Source of the DNA: Calamus simplicifolius
Lineage: Eukaryota; Streptophyta; Magnoliopsida; Arecales; Arecaceae
Direction of reading: 5' to 3'
NCBI GenBank assembly: GCA_900491605.1
Contig: UESW01004079.1
Location: 1,483,012 to 1,547,011, forward strand
DNA length: 64,000 bases
Position 1 is the first letter of the stretch; each line of letters opens with the position of its first letter. The position numbers were made by a program, and so were the translations under genes. Below the pieces are notes generated by a model, which was given only the letters and a program-made list of their open reading frames with translations, made no database searches and was not told where the DNA came from. Below, piece after piece: positions 31,942 through 41,564 of this stretch.

Positions 31942-33560
31942 GTGTATGCCAACAGCCAGCAAATTTAGAATTTCAATGGGACAATGTCAAAGGTATGGAT
32001 TGACATGGAAATAATGCAATGCCAATAAGACTTTCTGGGCCCAAAAAAATGTGGATAATTTACGTGCCTGCTACTCAAAATCATTTTTTGCTCCATAATA
32101 ATTGTCAGCAATGTAATCAAATACCTACTTGAGCTGTAATTTTGGATCTATGGTCTTCTCTCAAGTTACCTATACCAAATACTTGGGATGCACCACTCAA
32201 GCACTGAACCGTGACCTTCTCCGATAACCAAAAAGAGAAGCCCATAACCTCCTTCTAAGGGAGGAGAGCTATTACCAGCATAGCATTGCCCACTTCATAG
32301 CCATGATCCATTTTTGAAGCTAATCTGGCAAATAATTGGGAGCAAGATAGTGGGAATATAATAGCTAGAAGAAAGAAATTGCCTAATATTTGAGAATTCC
32401 ATAAATTGATGCTGAGGAGGATTCAGGCTATAAGCCAAGCTTTGCCTAGCCCATGTTGGAGCCTTTTCAAGTTCTGTTGGTTTCCTTACGGTCCACAAAA
32501 TAAAAGAAAGAAAAAAGGGATGGCTTAATAATTAATTGGACAGCTGTTACCTTTGGGAGGTGGGGGAGGGGGAGGAAATCCCCTATCTCAATCTTTTTTC
32601 TAAATGAAAACTTTCTCATTTTTATGCCAATAATACCCTTACCTAAAATGCTTGTTCAGTGTTTCCCAGTTGTTTGAACTTTGAAGGACTAGCGATAAAC
32701 CAAAACGCATGCCCCTTTCTAATGCCTCTCAAGCTCCTTTAGGCTTCCTTATATATTCAATTCATTCATTTGTTTCGCCAATCTCTCTTAAATATCCCAT
32801 CTCATTCCGCTTTCAGTACAGTATCTTTTTCAATCTTACAATTCTTATACATTCACCTAGATTATTCTCTAAGGAAAGCCTCCATTGCGCTATCTTCTGC
32901 CACCAGATAAGAAAGCTTTTTTTCATTTCTACAGTGAGTGTGTATAGGGTTGTCAATAGGGACCACTTGATTAGATTAGGTCATCCAATTACCCAAGATA
33001 AAAGACTCGATTTGAGGATTTGGAGTGTGGGTCCTCCCTATAGCTAACATATATCAAAACTACCATTTACTCTTTTGAGTCTTGAGTACCTAAATTCCAG
33101 CTGTCGTTTCAATAACTATGGATCATGGCTGATCCACTCCTATGAGAGTACATTTCGCACCTAATAAAACATCGAGATTTTTATCATGAAGAATGCAATT
33201 AAAATACTAATCACTTTTTTCTGTTTTAGATTAATCAGCATAATAATCTTGTGGAAAATAACAAGTTTGAAAAGAAAATGCTTGAAAATATAACAAATGT
33301 TGAATATATTATTTTACTTATAGTATCTCTACCCTTTCTATATAAGATGAACTCACCTCTATAGGCAAATCTTGTGGTTTTACTTCCGGAGGCTTTTGAA
33401 GGTTGAAGCAGCATCACAGACCCACATCTGGATTTTTAGGTATGGATGGTATGAGACAGATCGGAAAGAGAAGGATCCTCTCTGATGGCTTTTGGGCATG
33501 TCGATGGTCAAATAGAGATGATAATAGGATTATTTGATTTTTTTAGGTTTATGAACATTG
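31942..33560. repeat. Tandem duplication, second copy of the 1.62-kb unit
   Basis: Near-identical to the first copy without the LTR element; holds the undisturbed CTTTA target at 32,737-32,741. Confidence 0.85.
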
Positions 33561-35220
33561 TGAAATACCTTTTTTTTGTGGGGTAATTTTGCTTTTATAG
33601 CTTATTTTTTTATGCCTTGCTCTCACTAATAGCAAGAATGAAGTGATGTCATTATTACTATACGACAGCTGCCATTTTGGTTTCAACTGGTTAAATGGTG
33701 TTAATTATCATATATTTTTTCATTAGATAGATATGGATTCAAATCAATCAAAAGATTTTCTTGGATCTTATTTTGGTAAATATTTTATTACAATAAAGTT
33801 TCAAGCATATCTTCTCCTAAGGACTTTAAATGTATCAATGCCTAGACAGAGGCAGTCATAAAGGTTATTTGGAGTATGTTTTTAAATACTTTTTTTGTAT
33901 TTATAGACTATTTTTTGATGTCCTTCTCGTACCAATGGCATATATTTTAAAGCATAATCTAATTTATTATTGTTATTCAAAAACATAATTTGATATCTTG
34001 CTCTTACCAATGATTAGAACGAAATGATATCTTCGTTACAATATAGGAGCCAACAATTTTTAGTTTTAAATGGTTAAATACTCAACTCAACTCATCTAAG
34101 GCTTTTCCCAACTATTTTAGATGATTAAATGGTGTTATTATTATATATAGTTTCATTAGATAGGTATGATTTCAATTTAAAAGGTTTTCTTGGATGTTAT
34201 TTTGATAAATACTTTAATACGATAATGTTTCAAGGATATCTTCTCCTAAGGACTCTAGACGTATAGATGCCTAAATAGAGATAGTCATATAAGTCATTTG
34301 GTGGATGTTTTTATTTTTTATTTTTTATTTTTTTGTATGGACTATTTCTTGATCTCTTTCTCATGCCAATGGCATATATAAAGTCCAAGAGATAATATAT
34401 TTTAAATCATAATTATATTCATTATTGTTATTCAAAAACATAATTTGATGACTTGCTCTTACCAATGAGAAGAACGGAGTGATGTCTTCATTACACTATA
34501 GCAGCTAGCATTTTAGTTTCAAATGGTGTTAATTATTATATGTAGTTTCATTAGGTATACATGAATTCAATTCAAAAGATTTTCGTAGATGCTATTTTGG
34601 TAAACACTTTATTGCTATAAAGTTTCATGCATATCTTCTCCTAAGGACTTTAGATGTATTGCTGCTTAGGTAGGGATAATCATAAAGGTCATTTGGTATA
34701 CATTTTTAAATACCTTTTTTTGTTTATGGATTGTTTCTTGATGTCTTTCTCATGGCAATGGCATGTATGAAGTCTAGGAGAGGATATATTTTAAAGCATA
34801 AACAAATTTATTATTGTTATTTAGAAGCATAATCTGATGTCTTGCTTTCGCCAATGACAAGAATGAATTGATGCCTTTATTACAATATAGTAGCCAACAT
34901 TTTTTGTTTCAAATGGCGTTAATTATTATATGTAGTTTCATTAGATAGATATGAATTCAATTCAAAAGATTTTCTTAAATTTTACTTTGATAAACACTTT
35001 ATTACGATAAAGTTTCAAGCATATCTTCTCCTAAGAACTCTAGATGTATTGATGCCTAGATAGGGACAGTCATAAAGGTCATTTGGTGTAAGTTTTTAAA
35101 TACCCTTTTTTGGTTTTATAGATTGTTTCTTGATGTCTTTCTCATGCCATTGGCTCATATAAAGTCCAAGAGAGGATATATTTTGAAGCATAATCTAATT
35201 TATTATTATTGTTCAAAAGT
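33163..35220. mobile_element. Foldback element A, right inverted arm with tandem subunits
   Basis: Mirrors the left arm up to about 34,465, then adds more units. Subunits each holding an AAGAATGAAGTGATGTC-type block, a TTTCATTAGATAGATATG block and a CATATCTTCTCCTAAGGACT block begin near 33,640, 34,018, 34,472 and 34,861 (spacings 378, 454 and 389 bp). The left arm lacks the outermost units because the Sirevirus LTR piece adjoins there. The true outer terminus and any target duplication cannot be seen. Confidence 0.8.
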
Positions 35221-36088
35221 ATTGTTAGCATTGTAAAGTTATATAGCAATAATTATAATATGAAATTTAATGAATTCTTTTGGATGTTATTTGTAAATGC
35301 TTTATTGTCATAGATCTTAAAGCATATCCCTTTTTTTGGGTTAAATAAGCATATCCTCTTTAAGGGATACTATTCATTTTGGTGCTCGAAGAGATAGTCA
35401 TTGGTTTATTTGGCATGTTCATTTTTATAGACTACTTAATGAGATTTAGAGTGGATACAAAATTACATAATTGGATTTATTTTAATCCTATTGTTAGAAT
35501 GCATTGTCAGATTTGTATAGTTTTATGGTGATAATTGTTGCATATATTTCATTTGATAGGTATAAATTCAATTCAATGGACTTACTTTGATGTTATTTCG
35601 AAATCCTTTGTTTGCATAATTTTAAAAATTAGTATTTTCATCGAGACTTGCAGCTTGGAACCCAACCCAGAGTGAATTTGGAATTATAAACCTATAGATC
35701 ATCCTATCCTATACATATTACTAATTTGGATCAACCCAACCCAATCCTCAAATGTGTTATGGCTTGGGATGACTTTTGTAAACTTAACTTGACCTAGACC
35801 TAGGCCCATTTGGAATGTGATAGATTATGTAGAGCATCATGCATAGTCATGTTCTCCTATCTTTTAAGTTCCTTATAATTTTTATATTTTGAACCCATAT
35901 CATTAGAGAATTGTATTTAAGAAATGAAGGGAAACAAGCTTACTAGATATCATTACATTTACATGCTTGACGCCCACACCTGAACTCAAACCATACCTAA
36001 TATAAACTTAATGATTGTTAGGAGGAGCATAGGGTCCTAAGGTATCAAGGTCCCTTAAATATAGGGAAACATAATTGGTATAGCCTAA
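35221..36088. other. AT-rich DNA, no gene seen
   Basis: Fades from degenerate arm-like sequence (a CATATCCTCTTTAAGGGATAC block near 35,350) into unclassified DNA. No open frame worth naming. Confidence 0.4.
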
Positions 36089-36600
36089 TGTTGAAATTTA
36101 TCTTGAAATTCATAAGCTCAAAAATGATATGTTTTCATATTCATATAGGGCTTCAATCCTATTTTATGTAGCTTTAGAATTTAGAAGATAAAGCAGGACA
36201 TGTTTTCATATATGTGTAGGATTCCAATCCTAGTCCTATAATATACTATATACCCCTCCTCTATATAAGCACTAATAGCTCTAAATTTTTAGGCATCTCA
36301 AATAATTCAAAGAGTTATTGTGAAAGTTTAAGAGAGGATCTTGGGTGTATGTGAATCTAGGGATTTGCAAAAAAGTGTCTCTGATGGAGAAAGGATTCCT
36401 ATAATTTTATAGTTTGGTAAGAAACAATCATTGTAATCTCTAAATATTTTTGATAGCGAAATTATCTGCTCATTCACCTATGGACATAGGTTAGTAAGTT
36501 GAACTATGTAAATCTCTATATATTCTCTTGTTTGGTTTTATTCTCTTATCTTTGTCATTGATCATCTTTTATTTGTTGCGTGCCATTGTCATACCAAGTA
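36089..36600 (+). mobile_element. Degenerate copia-type LTR with primer-site remnant
   Basis: Starts TGTTGAAATT. Contains CTATATAAGC at 36,261-36,270 (TATA-like) and then the GTGGACGTAGG-type wording common in monocot copia LTRs (here ATGGACATAGGTTAGTAAGTT near 36,480, then GAACTATGTAAATC). After the probable end comes CAAGTAGTATTAGAGC, a mutated form of the tRNA-Met primer site. No coding interior or second LTR was found. Limits approximate. Confidence 0.5.
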
Positions 36601-37147
36601 GTATTAGAGCTTTCATTATTGTAACACCTAAAATCCATGTGATGGCTATAAAGAAATTATCCTCAAAATATAAGCATGTAACTTTAGTTGATAGATCACC
36701 TCCTTTCAAGCATGCCATGGCGGGGACCAAGCTTGCATTCCAAGAATTGAACTGTTGCCAATAAGGCTTTCCCATGATTGTCCCGGCCAGGAAGCTGCCT
36801 TTGCTGAAAGATCTTGTAATAAGCCATCAAAATTCACCTTGATATAATTTGGATGTGGGTATAACTATTGCATATATGGTTGTTTCTTGGTTGAGGCAAG
36901 TTTGATAATTCATCATAAGTGTCCCTCAAAGCAGCCCATGGATGGAGGTCATCCCTTGAAATAAGCCTTAGTTCCAACATTTCTATAGTTGCCACATAAT
37001 ATAGATAAATGATTCTTGAGTCATGCGTACCTTGATGGAATCTAAAGGTAGAATTTTACGCCCTTCTAAGTTTCATTTCTATTTCTAACAGACTGCCTCT
37101 ATTAAAATTGAAGAACATTCACAAGGAAAGCAAATATGATGCATTAG
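36601..37147. other. Possible leader remnant of the copia-type element, otherwise nothing recognised
   Basis: The frame at 36,528-36,764 crosses the LTR end and does not resemble gag. No other signal to the start of the next LTR at 37,148. Confidence 0.35.
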
Positions 37148-37717
37148 TGATGGAGCTAGTGAACCCCCATGGGCAACAATGATCGCACTGAGGTCGGACC
37201 GTCCCAGTTGACCTCGGTAAGTCGGCCCATCCTTGCCTGCCTCGGCCCGTTCCAATCGGCCTCATCCTCGCCGACCTCGTCCATCCTCGCCGGCCTCAGC
37301 ATGTCCAAGGCGGTCCCAGCTCCAAGGCGACCCCAGCTCCAAGGCGGTCTCAGCTTTAAGGAGGCCTCGTCTCTAGACTCAGCCCTAGCTCCAAGGCAGC
37401 TCCAGCTTCAAGGCGGCCTCATTTTTTGGACTCGGCCCTAGCCTTCAAGGCGGCCTCGTCTCTAGAGCTCAGTCCTGGGAGCCAGGCCGAGGCCATACGA
37501 GGCCGAGGGAGAAGTCCGAGGCCGAGTGCCGAGGCATCCGCCAGAAGACGCCAGAAGAAAGGAGACGAGGCCGAGGGGGTGCCAGGTCCGAAGCCAAGGG
37601 CGAAGGGACCTCGGAGGCCGAGGGGACCTTGGAGGCCGAAGTCGCCCTGCGGGACCGAGACGGGGCTCCATCAGTTTCCTTCACGGTTTACTCTAACGGC
37701 GTTGGATCAGTCATATC
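37148..37717. mobile_element. Chimeric LTR: inverted piece fused to a direct piece of GC-rich LTRs
   Basis: 37,148 to about 37,470 begins TGATGGAGCTAGTGAACCCC and is the reverse complement of the end of the LTR at 24,031-24,973 and 56,952-57,853. From about 37,470 to 37,717 the sequence is in the direct orientation of the LTR end at 41,320-41,559, finishing GGATCAGTCATATCA. Both outer ends are thus LTR ends. After 37,717 comes TATGCTCCCTCGCCCCTG, whose complement (CAGGGGCGAGGGAGCATA) is a plausible polypurine tract for a minus-sense element. Confidence 0.65.
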
Positions 37718-38402
37718 ATATGCTCCCTCGCCCCTGAGATAAAGCCGGCCCACCCCAGCGAGTCGAAAGGGGCGTCACCTCCCAAGTGGCTGATCCCCAC
37801 CTGCCGCCAACCATCGATGGACGCGTGTCCTTGGGTGCAACGATAATTTTGCGCGGACGATCTGGGGATACGGTGGGGCGGCCTATGTCGTCCGTCCGAT
37901 TTGCAGAGATCAGCCTCGAGATGGGGGTGCCCGCCAACTGTGAGCTGGAGAGTTAGCCTCTTCTAGCTGTGAGTTGTCTTGGGGCTTCTTGATGGTTGAA
38001 AGCGATCAGTAATATGTTGCAAGTGTATAATTTAAACAAAGGTATTACCCGATTGGCTGTTGGCCGCTGATACAGAGTTGAAGCCATTGAGGTTGAAATG
38101 AGGCCGTTGAGGCTGTGACGAAGCTGCTGAGGCAAAGTTGAGGCCATCGAGAGCCTTTTGAACCCCGGAGGGTGACCCGAGAGTCGCTGGGATGGGACCA
38201 TGCTCGGAAGCCTTTTAACCCCGGAGGGTGACATGAGAGTTGAGAGTCGTCAGGTGCCTTTTAACCTCGGAGGATGACCTGAGAGTTGAGAGTCGTCAGG
38301 TGCCTTTTTCTTTGTGCCAATGATCTTTGCTGATGACGTTGGAGTCAGTCTTTGGCCTTTGGTGCCGAGCTGGCCTCAGGCTTGAGTGCCGATAGTACAT
38401 CA

Positions 38403-38690
38403 GGCTTTCTGGATCCGGTGGTACATCGGTCTTCGGTACCGATGGTACATCGGGCTTTTTGGATCTGGTGGTACATTGGTCTTCGGTGCTGATGGTACAT
38501 TGGGCTTTTTGGATCCGATGGTACACCAATCTTTGATGCTGATGGTACATCGGGCTTTTTAGATCCGATGGTACATCGGTCTTCGGTGATGATGGTACAT
38601 CAGGCTTTTTGGATCCGATGGTACATCGGTCTTCGGTGCCGATGGTACATCGGGCTTTGAGTACCGACCGGAGTCGGGCTTGAGTGCCGA
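38403..38690. repeat. Exact 50-bp tandem repeat, six units
   Basis: The GGCTTT anchor occurs at 38,403, 38,453, 38,503, 38,553, 38,603 and 38,653. Units carry GGATCCGATGGTACATCGG and CTTCGGTGCCGATGGTACAT with substitutions but no length change. The open frame read through it on the minus strand is a product of the repeat. Confidence 0.92.
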
Positions 38691-38994
38691 TGGTACATTG
38701 GGCTTTTGAGATGTTAACGCGAGGTTGGTCTTGAATGCTGATTAAGAGTCGGTCTTCCCTGCATGACATTTTTAAGTATTAATGAAAGAAATACTGTCTT
38801 AAGTGTAGCGTACTTAGCTCTTGTGGCACCCCTGTTTTCCTTTTGCGGACTTGAGCACTTCCGACCGCTGGTGGTTTACCCCTTAGGAAATCAAATTGGT
38901 TGGAGTGGAGGTACCGCTGCCCTTACTTGGACCTTCCTCTGCGTCGCCGTCCGTAGGAGAGAAGGCTGCTTGGGCGGCGAGCGGTGCCTCTCTG

Positions 38995-39090
38995 AGCTTT
39001 AAGTCGCTGATGAGCTTGATGACGGTGGCTCTCTGAGCTTTAAGTCGCCGATGAGCTTGATGACGGTGGCTCTCTGAGCTTTAAGTCGCC
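38995..39090. repeat. 40/41-bp tandem repeat, about 2.4 units
   Basis: GAGCTTTAAGTCGC recurs at 38,995, 39,035 and 39,076, with GATGAGCTTGATGACGGTGG between. Confidence 0.9.
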
Positions 39091-39480
39091 GATTGGAGCC
39101 GAGGCTGACTAGAGCCGAGGCCGACTGGGGCCAAGGCCGACCGGAGCCGAGGCCGACTGGGGCCGAGGCCGACTTGGATGATGACGGGCCGAGGCCGACT
39201 GGGGTCGAGGCCGAGGCGAAAGCTCGAGACCGAGGCCGAAGCCGAAGCTTGAGGCCGACTTGGACCGAGGCCGATTGGGACCGAGGCCAACGGAGCTTGG
39301 GAGCTGGAGGCCGTATGAGGCCAAGGGGGCAGCCGAGTGCCGAGGGGAGCCGAGGCCGACTGGGGCCGAGGCCGACTTGGATGATGCCGGGGCGAGTGGG
39401 CCGAGGCCGACTTGGACCGAGGCCGATTGGGGCTGAGGCCAACTTGGATGATGCTGGGGCGAGGCCGACTTGGATGATAT
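39091..39480. repeat. GCCGAGGCCGAC-type low-complexity repeat
   Basis: Dense iteration of GGCCGAGGCCGACTGGGGCC and GGCCGACTTGGATGATG. The same word family fills the middle of the LTRs at 12,090-12,480 and 41,160-41,480. Long open frames in several phases and both strands arise from it. Confidence 0.88.
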
Positions 39481-39551
39481 CAGCACTAATGCACCGGATC
39501 CCATCATAACTCCGTAGTTAAGCGCGCTTGGGCGAGAGTAGTACTAGGATG
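39481..39551 (+). pseudogene. 5S rRNA gene fragment inside the retroelement
   Basis: The 71 bp starting CAGCACTAATGCACCGGATC and ending GTACTAGGATG match plant 5S rRNA from about nucleotide 16 to 86. By comparison with the plant 5S sequence as I know it there are three substitutions (CATCATAAC for CATCAGAAC, CCGTAG for CCGCAG, AGCGCGC for AGCGTGC). The span covers the A box, intermediate element and most of the C box of the internal polymerase III promoter. The first ~15 and last ~33 bases are missing, so it is not a functional 5S gene. GGATGAT-type words at both ends suggest entry by microhomology. Confidence 0.9.
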
Positions 39552-40187
39552 ATGCCGCTAAGGCAGAGATAAAGCCGTTGAGGCTGCAATAAAATTGCCG
39601 AAGCAGAAATAGAGCCACAGGGCTAAAATAAATTTGTCTCGAGTGTTTGTGTGCTGGTCCGGAAGGTGACTCGAGCTGGTACGTGCTGTTAGGGATTTGA
39701 ACCGACTCGGGGGCGTATCCTAGCAAGACCGAGTGGTATCCATTAGCTGCGATGCTGCTGAGCTCCTCCGAAACCGCCTTGGAGGTTTCGTGGCCGGCCC
39801 GAGGGGTGACTTGAGGTCGCTGGAACCATAGGTCTTGAACCGCCGTGGGGATTTCACGGTCGGCCCAGGGGTGACCTTATGATCGCAGGACCGTTGAGAG
39901 CCTTTTGAATAGTTTGTTTTGTTGGTTTTCCTGTAATGCGTTCAGACACTAATGAAAAGAAATTTTTTCTCAAAGTGTAGTGTACTTAGCTTTTTCATTG
40001 AAGAAATTTGTCTCCTACTTCGTTTGGGGGGCTTCACGTTTGTAGCGTTTGTTGGTGAGTTTAGAGGGGCTCTTTACTGATAGCTTAAGCCTGCTCTTGC
40101 TGATGAGCCTCAGAGAAATATGAAGGTGGTGAGTCTCTCGTTGAGGAGGCCTCTCACCGAGTGGATGGTGGATGGCTTGAGCGACAA

Positions 40188-40436
40188 CTAAAAGAGCAGC
40201 ATGGGCTCTTGTTGCTGTGAGGCCACGAAATATCGCTCCCATAGCTTTTGGGCAGCTGCCATGGATGTTTGGACTTGCAGAGTGAGGGTGGCAGGTGCTT
40301 TGCCTGAATGGCCTGAGATAGTGGTGACGATGGAGCAGAGACCAGCCTCTTGCTGCTCAGCTCGTTGAGGGTGCCCCCCAACGTTACTGGCGGAAGCCTC
40401 TTGGGTCTTTGTCATCATTATCTTTTTATCTGGCAT
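40188..40436 (-). pseudogene. Short gag-like stub of the GC-rich retroelement
   Basis: ATG at 40,436 follows the LTR and probable primer site by about 80 bases in element sense, the usual place for gag. The 82-residue product starts MPDKKIMMTKTQEASASNVG and stops at 40,188. No zinc knuckle and no pol frame follows, so gag is truncated. Attribution rests on position; the sequence itself is not a family I can name. Confidence 0.45.
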
Positions 40437-40494
40437 TGTTGTCGTAGAGAGAGTGAGAGCTTGCAACTTAGTATCGTAGAACTCTACTTTCTCC

Positions 40495-40512
40495 TCCCAA
40501 TCTGGCGCGCTA
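40495..40512 (-). other. Probable degenerate primer-binding site
   Basis: On the minus strand the LTR end (GTCTACA) is followed by GATTAGCGCGCCAGATTGGG. An intact site would begin TGG; here it reads TAG, suggesting decay. The matching tRNA is not identified. Confidence 0.4.
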
Positions 40513-40515
40513 ATC

Positions 40516-41559
40516 TGTAGACGCCAAATTACCGTCCTCGAACGTCGGCGAGCGTTCGGTCGCCTCCTCCAGCGACCCCGGGATCCTTCGGCGAGCTCCT
40601 TGCGCCTGTGGGCCTGCAAACAAGTCCCGGAGGCCGAAGATTCCGACGGGGACCCTCCGACGCTCAAGTCAGTGCTCTGGGCAACAGTCGTGAGCTTGAG
40701 GAAGCTCGAAAGAGAGAAGAAGAGAGAGGCTTAGAGCCATGCTCTCTGTGAGCAAGAATGAGCGCTTAGGAGTGTTGTTGTGGTTGGAGTTACCTGGTCG
40801 GGGGTCTCTCTTACCCATTTTATAGACGCTTAAAGCCTGTCAGTCTTGGGGCATGATCACTTGTCAGAGCATTAATTGATGGCAGCAACAGTTGAGCTTA
40901 CCTCCATGTGACGTGTCTGGCTGCAGGCTGTGTCCCGTTAGAGTAGGTGGCTACGGCTGGTTGGCAGGTGCTATTTTGGTTTGAACAGCTGTCGCAGGCT
41001 GCTGCAGGGCATGGCCGACCGTTACGGTGCTTGCCAGACGTGTCCCCCACGTCGTCTTTTTGGTTGTCCTGCGTAGACAGTGATGGGTGATAAAGTTAGT
41101 CGCGTGGGCCCCAAGGTGCAGGTGCCAGGCACTGTTCATGCACATGGTACTGTTCACGGCTGAAGGGAGTAGGAGGAGGGGCCAAGGGAAGCTCGGCCGG
41201 CCGCAGGACTGAGGCCGAGCAAGAGTTGAGGCCGAGGGGAGCTTGGCAGCTGTAGGTCCAAAGCCAAGTGCTGTGGGAGCCAAGGCCGAGGCGGAAGCTC
41301 AAGGCCAAGGCCGAGGGGAGCTTGGTGCTGGGAGCCAGGCCGAGGGAGAAGTCTGAGGCTGAGTGCCGAGGGGCTGAGATGTTCGCCAGAAGAAAGGAGA
41401 TGGGGCTGAGGCCGAGGGGGTGCCAAGTCCGAAGCCAAGGGTGAGGGGACCCCGGAGACCGAAGGGACCTTCGAGGCCGAAGTCGCCTTGCGGGACCAAG
41501 ACGGGGCTCCATCAGTTTCCTTCACGGTTTACTCTAACGGCGTTGGATCAGCTATATCA
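40516..41559 (-). mobile_element. 5' LTR of the GC-rich retroelement, inside copy B
   Basis: 1,044 bp, begins TGTAGACG and ends ATATCA; the counterpart of the solo LTR at 11,447-12,574. Its right junction (GCAAG, then GATGGGTTTGAAGG) is identical to that in copy A, so the insertion predates the A/B duplication. Its left side has element interior and not GCAAG, so here the element was not reduced to a solo LTR. Confidence 0.85.
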
Positions 41560-41564
41560 GCAAG

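Larger units (their letters stand above)
28379..33162. mobile_element. Interior of foldback element A
   Basis: Contains a 1.62-kb segment present twice in tandem: 28,739-31,941 (interrupted by the small copia-type element) and 31,942-33,560. Each copy carries, in order, GTGTATGCCAACAGCC, a CTTCTAAGGGAGGAGAGC stretch, CTCAAGCTCCTTTAGGCTTC, the GTCATCCAATTACCC stretch and the outer arm piece GGTTTATGAACATTGTG. The minus-strand frame near 29,069-29,296 (begins MWTVRKPRELEKAPTWARQS) recurs at 32,295-32,498 and 62,037-62,261, but I recognise no family. It may be a captured fragment or chance. Confidence 0.7.
37718..40515 (-). mobile_element. Interior of a GC-rich LTR retroelement
   Basis: Lies between the chimeric LTR and the full LTR at 40,516-41,559, which ends GTCTACA on the minus strand. 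Close downstream in element sense is AGCGCGCCAGATTGGG, a probable decayed primer site, then a short gag-like frame. The rest is non-coding and repetitive: 79-bp-type repeats, a 50-bp repeat, a 41-bp repeat, a GCCGAGGCCGAC region and a piece of 5S rRNA. No pol gene. Family level is uncertain; I would guess Ty3-gypsy derived. Confidence 0.65.

Noticed and set aside
38296..38769. 157-residue minus-strand frame of repeated units
   Set aside because: Encoded by the 50-bp repeat, whose period is not a multiple of three; product alternates phases and is not a conserved protein.
39000..39510. Four overlapping open frames of 69-147 residues
   Set aside because: Low-complexity GCCGAGGCCGAC repeat read in different phases.
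39481..39551. Functional 5S rRNA gene
   Set aside because: Both ends are missing and no T-rich terminator follows the match.
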